From contig JAGYIQ010000008.1 of assembly GCA_018402565.1 (NCBI GenBank), positions 102,001 to 166,000 of the forward strand: a stretch of 64,000 bases of DNA. The letters run 5' to 3'. This document shows positions 8,858 to 16,069 of the stretch, piece by piece. The notes under the pieces were generated by a model. It was not told the origin of the DNA and searched no databases. It worked only from the letters and a program-made list of their open reading frames with translations. Both the position numbers and the translations under genes were made by a program. This stretch comes from Pirellulaceae bacterium. GTDB lineage: Bacteria > Planctomycetota > Planctomycetia > Pirellulales > Pirellulaceae. Positions within the stretch are counted from its first letter, which is position 1. Every line of letters begins with the position of its first letter.

Positions 8858-9840
8858 GGAGCTTCCTTTCGCGGGCTGCCGTTGATCGAGTGGCCGGCTG
8901 TGGAGGTTTGGCCTCGCAGGCAGGCGGCAAACAGATCGTCCAGTGACGGGGTATGCGTTTGGCAGTTGTCGACGCCCGGCCAAGACTGGACCTGTTGCAA
9001 TTGTGCGGCGGATAAGTGCCGCACCAGGAACCGCTGTTGTCGGCCGTTGGTCTGCGACTGATAGACTTCCGCGGGCGGTTCAAAATCGGGCAAGGCCAGC
9101 AAGGGATCGTTGACGCCCAGCGTCAGTTCCGTGAACGAGTCGCGGAGGCCGGTCAGCGAATCGATCAAGCGGAAGCGACCTTGATGCATGATGGCGACCT
9201 GATCCGCGACCCGTTCGACCTCGGCGATGTGGTGGCTGGAGAGGAACACCGTGCGACCTGCTGCGACGCGGTCCAGCAAGCTTTCGAGGAACTCGCGGCG
9301 AACCAACGGATCGAGTCCGGAGGTGGGTTCGTCCAGGATCAGCAGTTCCGGGTCGTGGGCCAAGGCCAAGGCCAGGGCGACCTTGGCACGCTGGCCCTTG
9401 CTCAGATGGCGGATGTGTCGGTCGCTGGGCAGGTCGTAGCCGGCGATCAGTTCGCGGTAACGTTCGAGATAACCGTCGGGATAAAACGAGGCCGCGAACC
9501 AGCCGATTTCGTCGACCCGCATCCAATCGTAGAGGGCTGGGGCGTCGGACACGTAGCCGATACGGCGCCGGATCTCCAACGCTTGGTGCCGAGGGTCCAG
9601 TCCCAGGACTTGGCAGCCGCCAGAGCTGGGTTGCAGGAAGCCGGTGAGCACGCGAATCAACGTGGTTTTGCCGGCGCCGTTTTCACCCAGCAGGGCAAAG
9701 ACCGTGCCCGTAGGGACCGTCAAATCGATCCCGTCCAGGGCCACGCAGCGGGGGAACTGGACGCGCAGCTGAGTGGCCTCAATCGCGTTGGCAGCACTTG
9801 CGTTGGCAGCAACGGTATTGGGTGTGGCGGAGTCTGTCAT
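8854..9840 (-). CDS. ABC transporter ATP-binding protein
   Basis: A 328-residue nucleotide-binding subunit. Walker A is GENGAGKTT (52-60), the signature is LSKGQ (146-150), Walker B is LLILDEP (166-172) and the D-loop SGLDP follows, with the switch His in SSHH. The first 20 residues are an Ala/Asn-rich extension not usual in the family. It pairs with the permease encoded immediately downstream and is preceded by a GntR gene, an arrangement like the YtrA-regulated antibiotic or envelope-stress exporters of Firmicutes; the substrate is unknown. Confidence 0.92.
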   Translation of the reverse strand: MTDSATPNTVAANASAANAIEATQLRVQFPRCVALDGIDLTVPTGTVFALLGENGAGKTTLIRVLTGFLQPSSGGCQVLGLDPRHQALEIRRRIGYVSDAPALYDWMRVDEIGWFAASFYPDGYLERYRELIAGYDLPSDRHIRHLSKGQRAKVALALALAHDPELLILDEPTSGLDPLVRREFLESLLDRVAAGRTVFLSSHHIAEVERVADQVAIMHQGRFRLIDSLTGLRDSFTELTLGVNDPLLALPDFEPPAEVYQSQTNGRQQRFLVRHLSAAQLQQVQSWPGVDNCQTHTPSLDDLFAACLRGQTSTAGHSINGSPRKEAP

Positions 9841-9981
9841 GGTTAAGTTCCTGAGGAGGATTGACTGTCGGGAAGACTCGTGTGTGAGCTCAGGTCGGGA
9901 ACTCCGAAGTGAGCGACGGCAGCGGGCGAACGGGGTGACTCACCGGCAAGAGCAACCACCGAGGGCGGTGCTCAGCGGCGT

Positions 9982-10410
9982 TTAGGCCCCCGCCGCGGGT
10001 GGGGGTGGGGCGGCCGCGATGGTGGTGACTTTGCCCTTGAGTTCGTTGAGTTGTTCCAGCACCAGTTGCTGGACTTCGTCGTGGGCCAAGCCCGAGTGCA
10101 GGGCTTCGCTGAGCACGTCCCGCACTCTTTGTTCGATCAGGGACTGGCGGGACTTGCGGCAGGCGGCCAGGGCTCGGGGGCCGACAGCCAAGCCCTTGCC
10201 GCGAAGCGACTCCAGCACGCCGTCGGTCTGCAGTTGCTGGAACGCGCGGTTGATCGTGTTGGGGTTGATGGTCAGCTGTTGGCTGAGGATCCGGGCACTG
10301 GGCAGGAGCTGTCCGGGCCGGAGTGTGCCGTCGGCGACGGCAAATTTCACTTGCCGCACCAACTGTTCGTAGATGGGTACCCCGTTGTGGGGATCGATCG
10401 CAAAAAACAT
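9982..10410 (-). CDS. GntR family transcriptional regulator (YtrA-like)
   Basis: A 142-residue protein. The N-terminal winged helix-turn-helix reads IYEQLVRQVKFAVADGTLRPGQLLPSARILSQQLTINPNTINRAFQQLQTDGVLESLRGKGLAVG, the standard GntR DNA-binding domain. Only about 65 residues follow, too few for a FadR or HutC ligand domain, which places it in the short YtrA subfamily whose genes normally head ABC transporter operons. It ends in a Pro/Ala-rich tail. It is the first gene of the operon running to 5058, with a 141-base gap before the ATPase; a palindrome upstream is a candidate autoregulatory operator. Confidence 0.92.
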   Translation of the reverse strand: MFFAIDPHNGVPIYEQLVRQVKFAVADGTLRPGQLLPSARILSQQLTINPNTINRAFQQLQTDGVLESLRGKGLAVGPRALAACRKSRQSLIEQRVRDVLSEALHSGLAHDEVQQLVLEQLNELKGKVTTIAAAPPPPAAGA

Positions 10411-10467
10411 GGGTCGGGGTCTCCCGCGTCGTGAGGGGACTGGGTGTCTAGTGACGTAGGTAGATAG

Positions 10468-10482
10468 TACACAAGTTGTGCA
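10468..10482. promoter_or_regulatory. Candidate operator palindrome upstream of the GntR-ABC operon
   Basis: TACACAAGTTGTGCA contains a perfect CACAA-G-TTGTG palindrome about 60 bases upstream of the GntR start. YtrA-type GntR regulators usually repress their own operon from a palindrome over the promoter. The assignment rests on position and symmetry only. Confidence 0.35.
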
Positions 10483-10678
10483 GGCGAGTCAAGGGCCTGG
10501 CGAGCGATTTTTTCAGGAATCGTACGGATGGGGTGGCAGGGGCGTGTTTCGAGTTGGTTGGCGGCGGTGTTTTGCCGTCTGCGCGTGGGCGGGAGCCCTG
10601 GAGCAAAACGGGGTCTTCGCCTATAACAGAAGGGTGGACGATTGTCGGTCCCTTTTCCTCCCTGGAGTGCAGTACCTC

Positions 10679-11422
10679 GTGGCGACCCCCAAATATCAAA
10701 GAGTGTTGTTGAAGCTATCGGGCGAGTGTTTTGCACCGGCGGGCCAGCGTGGCTTGAGCATGCCGGAGATTGTTGTGGCGGCTCAGGAGATCATGCAGTT
10801 GCAGCAGTTGGGCTGCGAGATTGCCGTGGTGATTGGCGGTGGGAACATTTTGCGGGGAGCGCAGTTCTCTGACAAGAACAAGTCGATTCAGGAGACGACG
10901 GCTCATTACATGGGCATGTTGGCGACGGTGATCAACGGATTGGCGTTGCAGGACGCATTGGAGACGTCGGGTTGTCCGGCGCGGTTGATGACGGCGATCA
11001 AAATGGACGGGGTGGCGGAGAACTACATAGGTCGGCGGGCCAAGCGGCACTTGGAGAAGAAGCGAGTTGTGATCATTGCGGCTGGCACGGGTGGCCCGTT
11101 TGTCACGACCGACACGGCGGCGGCGATCCGCAGCTTGGAGTTGGGCGCGGATGCCTTGCTCAAGGCGACCAAGGTGGACGGCGTGTACAGTGACGACCCA
11201 GAAAAGAACCCGCACGCGGTGTTCTACAGTTGTTTGAACTACAATACGGTGTTGGAGAAGAACCTGCGGGTCATGGACTCGACGGCGATTGCCCACTGTC
11301 GCGAGCGGCGGATGCCGATTTTGGTCTTCAATTACAAGACCAGCGGCAACATTTGTCGAGCGGCGGCGGGCGAGACGATTGGAACGTTGATTAACGAAAC
11401 GGGCGAGAGAAAAGGAGACTAA
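10679..11422 (+). CDS. pyrH: UMP kinase
   Basis: A 247-residue amino-acid-kinase-fold enzyme that phosphorylates UMP to UDP. The ATP-binding start RVLLKLSGECFA, the VVIGGGNILRGAQ loop, the GxGxPFVTTDTAAA region (AAGTGGPFVTTDTAAAIRSLELGADALLKATKVDGVY) and the SDDPEKNPHA segment are diagnostic. The frame is open much further upstream, but the kinase begins just before RVLLKLSGE, so GTG at 10679 with GGAG at 10664 is preferred; GTG at 10667 is an alternative. It is followed one base later by frr, the common pyrH-frr pairing. Confidence 0.93.
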   Translation: MATPKYQRVLLKLSGECFAPAGQRGLSMPEIVVAAQEIMQLQQLGCEIAVVIGGGNILRGAQFSDKNKSIQETTAHYMGMLATVINGLALQDALETSGCPARLMTAIKMDGVAENYIGRRAKRHLEKKRVVIIAAGTGGPFVTTDTAAAIRSLELGADALLKATKVDGVYSDDPEKNPHAVFYSCLNYNTVLEKNLRVMDSTAIAHCRERRMPILVFNYKTSGNICRAAAGETIGTLINETGERKGD

Positions 11423-11423
11423 A

Positions 11424-11984
11424 ATGGACGCACAGACATTGGTACCTGATTTGAAAGACCGCATGGAAAAAGCGGTGGACGTCCTGAAGCGAAATTTGGG
11501 TGGCATTCGCACCGGTCGGGCCAACCCGGGCTTGGTGGATTCGCTTCGCGTGGACGTGTACGGTTCGCCGACGCCGATCAAGCAGATTGCCACGGTCGGG
11601 GTGCCCGAGCCGGCTCAGATTTTGATCAAACCGTTTGACCCCAGCGTGATCAAAGACATCGAGAAGGCGATCGTCTCGAGCGATTTGGGGTTTGCCCCCC
11701 AGAGCGACGGGCGGGTGATTCGCATCAACATCCCCGCTTTGTCCACGGATGTGCGAAAGAAGATGGTCAATCGCATCAAGGAATTGGCGGAGGAGGCCAA
11801 AGTGTCTCTCCGCAATGTTCGCCGGGACGGGAACAAAGTGGCGGATCAGCTGGAAAAAGATAAGTTGGTCAGCGAAGATATCAACAAGGACCTGAAGAAC
11901 GAGATTCAAGAACTCTTGAAGCAGTTCGAGAATCAGGTGGCCGATTTGGCGAAGCAACGAGAGAAAGACGTGATGGAGGACTGA
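11424..11984 (+). CDS. frr: Ribosome recycling factor
   Basis: A 186-residue protein of the standard RRF length. With EF-G it splits the post-termination ribosome. The conserved GIRTGRANPGLVDSLRVDVYGSPTPIKQIATV and KKMVNRIKELAEEAKVSLRNVRRDGNK blocks are intact. AAAGGAGAC lies just before the ATG, and the start follows the pyrH stop by one base, so the two genes are co-transcribed. Confidence 0.97.
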   Translation: MDAQTLVPDLKDRMEKAVDVLKRNLGGIRTGRANPGLVDSLRVDVYGSPTPIKQIATVGVPEPAQILIKPFDPSVIKDIEKAIVSSDLGFAPQSDGRVIRINIPALSTDVRKKMVNRIKELAEEAKVSLRNVRRDGNKVADQLEKDKLVSEDINKDLKNEIQELLKQFENQVADLAKQREKDVMED

Positions 11985-11987
11985 GCC

Positions 11988-13181
11988 ATGGGCGTTGCCG
12001 GCGTAACCGATCCGTTGGAATCCAGTGGGCGTGGGACGCCGCAGTTGCGGCTCAGAGTGTGGCAGTTGGGGTGCTGGATTGCTACCCTCTGGCAGCCATC
12101 CGGCCTTGTGTCATTCGGCAACCATCTCGGACGCGTGTCGGGCCCTGGCACGCTGTTCCGTCGGTCCATGTTAAGTGGGGCGTGGTTGGCCTGGTCTCTG
12201 TGTGGGACGGTTGTGTTGGCCGGTCAGGCAGGCGGTCTTCGGCCGCCGACGGCAGCTCAGGAAGCGGGCAAGCCGAAGCAAGATCCGGCCAAAACGGCCA
12301 AAACGGCCAAGCCCGAGGTCAAGATCGAGTCGGTGGAGTTGACCACCAAAGACGGGTTCTCCTTGCGGGCCACATGGTACGAGGGACATCTGGGCAAGTC
12401 GGCGGCGCCCTTGTTGATGCTGCACGACGTGGGCGGCAGTCGCCAAGACTTTGTGCGAATTGCTACTTATTTCGCTGACAATGGTCACTGCGTCCTGGTG
12501 CCGGATTGGCGGGGGCATGGCGACAGTCGCTTGGATGCAGCGGGGCGCCCCTATCAACTGCGCCGCTACGGCCCGGCCGAGGCCCTGATGGTGCAGGCGG
12601 ATATTGAAGCCTGCAAGAAGTTCTTGATTCAGAAGAACGACGCTGAGGTGTGCAACATCGAGCTGATGGCCATTGTCGCGGCGGGCGCTGCAGGGATTCC
12701 GGCGTTGCAGTGGAGCGTAGTGGACTGGAGCTACCTGCCGGCCGAGGTCAAACAGGGGCAGGATGTCAAAGCGGTCGTCTTGCTCAGCCCCCCGCGGACG
12801 CATCAAGCCTGGCAGATGGCGCCGGTGTTGCGGGCGCCGCTGATCGCTGGGCTAGGGCATCCTCAGCCATTGGAGCTGATGTTTGTGGTGGGCGAGAAAT
12901 CGGACATCAGCCGCGATGTGCGATCGATGTACCAACAATTGGCGGTACGACGTGGACGGCGGGACGAGGCCGACGATTGGTCCAAGCACAACGTCTATTT
13001 GCTGACGACCGAGACGGACCATCGAGGTGTCGATTTGGTGCTGCAGAATCCGCGAGTGGTTCCCGATCAGCTGTTTGACTTTTTGGAACTCCGCGTATTC
13101 AATCGGGCCGAGGAGTACGGCCACCACAAGCGTTCGCGATCCGCTCCACCCCCACCGCCGCCACTGGAGGATGGGCGGTAG
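11988..13181 (+). CDS. Alpha/beta-hydrolase-fold protein lacking the nucleophile serine
   Basis: A 397-residue protein starting three bases after frr, with GGAGG 10 bases before the ATG at 11988. A hydrophobic signal-like segment starts only at residue 61 (MLSGAWLAWSLCGTVVLAG), so an internal start at 12168 is a real alternative. The hydrolase fold is seen in LLMLHDVGGSRQDF, VPDWRGHGDSR and a C-terminal TETDHRGVDL. The nucleophile elbow, normally GxSxG, reads VAAGAAG (about 230-236) with no Ser, Cys or Asp, so it is probably non-catalytic. The C-terminus carries a run of prolines. Probably exported; function unknown. Confidence 0.7.
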   Translation: MGVAGVTDPLESSGRGTPQLRLRVWQLGCWIATLWQPSGLVSFGNHLGRVSGPGTLFRRSMLSGAWLAWSLCGTVVLAGQAGGLRPPTAAQEAGKPKQDPAKTAKTAKPEVKIESVELTTKDGFSLRATWYEGHLGKSAAPLLMLHDVGGSRQDFVRIATYFADNGHCVLVPDWRGHGDSRLDAAGRPYQLRRYGPAEALMVQADIEACKKFLIQKNDAEVCNIELMAIVAAGAAGIPALQWSVVDWSYLPAEVKQGQDVKAVVLLSPPRTHQAWQMAPVLRAPLIAGLGHPQPLELMFVVGEKSDISRDVRSMYQQLAVRRGRRDEADDWSKHNVYLLTTETDHRGVDLVLQNPRVVPDQLFDFLELRVFNRAEEYGHHKRSRSAPPPPPPLEDGR

Positions 13182-13191
13182 ACCAAGCCTT

Positions 13192-13219
13192 GCGTTCTTG
13201 CGTTCTTGCGTTCTTGCGA
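13192..13219. repeat. Short tandem repeat (8-bp unit)
   Basis: Three adjacent copies of TTGCGTTC between the convergent genes ending at 13181 and 13299. It is a simple microsatellite with no evident function. Confidence 0.6.
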
Positions 13220-13298
13220 CGTCTGTCTTGTGTCGGGGGGCCTGCGACGTGCAATATGTGGCGCATGACGGGGGATCGTTCGTCGCCAGTTCGCTGAG

Positions 13299-15707
13299 CT
13301 ATTGCACGGCCGCGGGAGCAACGCCGTCCGAATTGACATCGGCGGGCAACTGCGATTGCAGCACTTCGCCCATGGCCAGCATCAGGGCTTGTCGAGCTAA
13401 GGCCCATTGCAAGTCGGCATTGGCCAAGCGTTGTTCAGCGTCTTGCAGTCGACGTTGGGCGGCCAGGAGTTGTTCCAGGGCAATAGACGGGGCCATGCCG
13501 TTGACACCGCCGCCGTCGACCAAAGCGGTGGCTTCCCAGCGGCGTTGCAGATGGGTCAGCGAGTCACGCATGTCCAAGACCGTTTGGAAGGCCGCTTGCC
13601 GCGATTGCACGGCGGTCTCGACGCGACTGTGGGCCGTGCGAACTTGGGCCACGACCTCGTTGCGAACGATTTGATAAGCGTCTAGGGCCTGTTGTTTCTG
13701 CAGTTGGTCGCGTTGCACGTCAGCCTTGGCTTGGCGGCGTCCGTAGGGCAGCTCGTAGTCGAACCCGCCGTAGAAGCCGGGCGTGGCTGCGCCGAATTGG
13801 TTGCTCCAGGCTTGTTCGATGCCCGAGCCCCCCGCCAATCCGCTGGAGTAGACACCCAGGACCAGGTCCAGCTTGGGGGCCAGGCCGCAGCGGCTGATGA
13901 ACAATTGTCGATCGGCTACTCGCGTCAGTCGCTCTTCTCGCTGGAGTTCCCAACGGGTGTTGAGTGCCTGCTCCAGGGCCTCGCCCAGGGTGATGGACTC
14001 TTCAGCGAACACATCCGCGAAGAATTCGGCGGGGACCAGCTCGATATCTTCCACCGAAGTGAACTGGGGATCGTTGATCTTGTCCCGGAGTGCAATTTCC
14101 AGATCGCGAAGTCTTTGTTGGGCGTCGAGCCATTCGGTTTGGCGTTGGCTGACTTCGGCCTTGGCCAAGCTGACTTGGTTGGCCGAGGTGTCGTAGTCGG
14201 TCCGTGCGGTCAGGATCTGTAGAATCTCTTGTGCTCGGTCGCGGCTGCGAACTACTTGCAGGGCGATCTTGCGGGCGTTGAGCAATTGCCAGTACAGATT
14301 GCCGATCTCGACCATCTCTTTTTGCAGTTCGGCTTGATATTCGAAAAATGAAACTTGGCCCTGCAATTCGGCAATTACAATCAGCGATTGATTGAACTCA
14401 CGACCACTGTTGCGCCACAGGGGATGAGTGACGTCCAATCCCACGGTGGCGGTGCCTTGGTCTTGCGGGCTGAAGAACAGCGAGTTGCTGTTTTTGAAGC
14501 CCAGCCGTTGGTACAGGTCGGCCGTGGTGCCGCTGGTGAAGCGGCGTTGGACCCCCGCATTGGCGGTCCAAGCATTGTCTTGCAGGACGGGCGGGCCGCC
14601 GGTCTGCAGCTGATTGCCAACCGGGTCCCGATCACTGCGGTACTGGGTGTCGAGTCGGAGGCGGGGATCGAACTCGCCCCGCTCCCGCTGGATCTGGGTG
14701 TCGGCCAAAGCCGGCAGGCGTTGCAGCATGCGGATTTTGGGCGATTGGGTAATCGCTTGGTTGATCAGATCGGACAGGCCGACGCTCCGCATGGTCGCTT
14801 GATCGCGTTGCAGGTCCGCGACTTTGGCGGCCCACCATTCGGGCAGCTCGTCGGTGCTCCATTGCAAGGTCCGAGTGACCTCGGCTGGACGCGGCTGGGT
14901 CTCTGCCAGGGGCCCGTTCGTCAGATAGCTCACAGCGGCGCCGGAGAGTGGGGCCGTCGGTCGACCTACTGCCGTCGAACCAAGCGAGCCAATCGAGCCA
15001 ATCGTGGTTGTTGAGGCGGTTTGGGCTGGAATTCTGTTGCGGTCGAGCGAACTTGGCCCCCGGTCGGCGGGCGAGCCGGGCGCGGTCGGTAGGCTGGAGG
15101 CCAGTTGGGGCTGGGCTTGCGGCTGGACTTGAAGCTGGGCTTGGGGCGTTTGGGCCAACGCATGCAGGACGAGTTCGCGGTAATCGGTCAACGTGGGCTG
15201 AAAGAGCGTTGCACTGAACACGCGGCCGATGCGACGTGCCAGCAGGTCGCGGTCGGGTAGCTGTTGGCCGCGGGGGTCGCCGGCGATCACCAGCCCAGCC
15301 GTTTGGTCCTGTGCGGTGCCAGGGGGGGCTGATGGAGTGGTCGCCCCGGCGGTGAACAAGCTGAGTGAGAATGAGGGTGGGGAGTTAGTCAGCGGTGCAA
15401 CCGGGTCGGTGTTGCTCCGTCGCACTGGGTGGGGGACCGGTGTATCCGAGCTAAGGTCGTTCGTCGTCTGGTCTGCCGGGTCGAGGTTTTGTGCCAAGTC
15501 CGTCGGCATGGGCGGGCTCGCGATCTCGAGCGGTTGTTGTTGCTTGGGGCCCGAGTCGGGCGAATCGCTCAAGAGCGTGTCGGTGAGCGAACTGAGGGCG
15601 ATCGCGTGGCAACCGGCGGTCACGGCGGCAACGCCACCCAGGAGTGGGGTCAACCACCACGGGGCTGCGTGCGTTTTCGCCTGAGGACTGCGGCGGTTGG
15701 GAAACAT
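13299..15707 (-). CDS. TolC-like outer membrane efflux lipoprotein
   Basis: An 802-residue protein. The N-terminal signal ends in a lipobox (AAVTAGC at about residues 29-35), so it is probably a lipidated outer-membrane protein. About 240 residues of Pro/Gln/Ser-rich low-complexity sequence follow, then the efflux-protein domain with long amphipathic helices (for example MVEIGNLYWQLLNARKIALQ and AEVSQRQTEWLDAQQRLRDLEIALRDKIND) typical of the OEP/TolC fold. TolC proteins are usually 450-500 residues; the excess is the linker. The ATG at 15707 is preferred over a TTG three codons upstream. No inner-membrane partner is adjacent. Confidence 0.85.
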   Translation of the reverse strand: MFPNRRSPQAKTHAAPWWLTPLLGGVAAVTAGCHAIALSSLTDTLLSDSPDSGPKQQQPLEIASPPMPTDLAQNLDPADQTTNDLSSDTPVPHPVRRSNTDPVAPLTNSPPSFSLSLFTAGATTPSAPPGTAQDQTAGLVIAGDPRGQQLPDRDLLARRIGRVFSATLFQPTLTDYRELVLHALAQTPQAQLQVQPQAQPQLASSLPTAPGSPADRGPSSLDRNRIPAQTASTTTIGSIGSLGSTAVGRPTAPLSGAAVSYLTNGPLAETQPRPAEVTRTLQWSTDELPEWWAAKVADLQRDQATMRSVGLSDLINQAITQSPKIRMLQRLPALADTQIQRERGEFDPRLRLDTQYRSDRDPVGNQLQTGGPPVLQDNAWTANAGVQRRFTSGTTADLYQRLGFKNSNSLFFSPQDQGTATVGLDVTHPLWRNSGREFNQSLIVIAELQGQVSFFEYQAELQKEMVEIGNLYWQLLNARKIALQVVRSRDRAQEILQILTARTDYDTSANQVSLAKAEVSQRQTEWLDAQQRLRDLEIALRDKINDPQFTSVEDIELVPAEFFADVFAEESITLGEALEQALNTRWELQREERLTRVADRQLFISRCGLAPKLDLVLGVYSSGLAGGSGIEQAWSNQFGAATPGFYGGFDYELPYGRRQAKADVQRDQLQKQQALDAYQIVRNEVVAQVRTAHSRVETAVQSRQAAFQTVLDMRDSLTHLQRRWEATALVDGGGVNGMAPSIALEQLLAAQRRLQDAEQRLANADLQWALARQALMLAMGEVLQSQLPADVNSDGVAPAAVQ

Positions 15708-16069
15708 ATCACCCAATTTGAAAATGTGGTTTGTATGGGTAAGACCGACAGTGTGATCGTCAGCAGGTCAGATCGGTTGTGATGTCTCTGCATGTTAAAT
15801 CGATGGTACGAGGGGCGTACATCGAGAATCTTAGGCACTTGTTACTTAATCTGCAAACTTTACGCAGTCGCCCCAGCTTGTTGTGGGCGGCAGAATCTGG
15901 TCGGCGACGATCGCATTGAAGCGAAAAAAGACGCGATTTTTCTGAAAGTCTCTCCGGCGGGTTCGCCAGGTGCTAAATAGGCAGACGGTTGAATAGTGGG
16001 TCGATTGTTCGGTCGCCCCGTCAGCCTGGGGCGCCGCGATGATTCGTAGTTTGTTGACGAGTGCGTCGG
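15708..16069. other. Intergenic region between divergent genes
   Basis: 362 bases between the TolC-like gene (minus) and the GGDEF gene (plus). It must carry both promoters. No palindromic element of families A-D, no RNA gene and no convincing consensus promoter was recognised. Confidence 0.5.

Noticed and set aside
8971..9083. Additional gene opposite or out of frame with the ABC ATPase
   Set aside because: The open frames there are out-of-frame shadows of the ATPase and permease genes with Arg-rich translations.
10478..10678. N-terminal extension of UMP kinase from 10478
   Set aside because: The kinase fold starts immediately before RVLLKLSGE; the upstream translation is not protein-like and would make the enzyme abnormally long.
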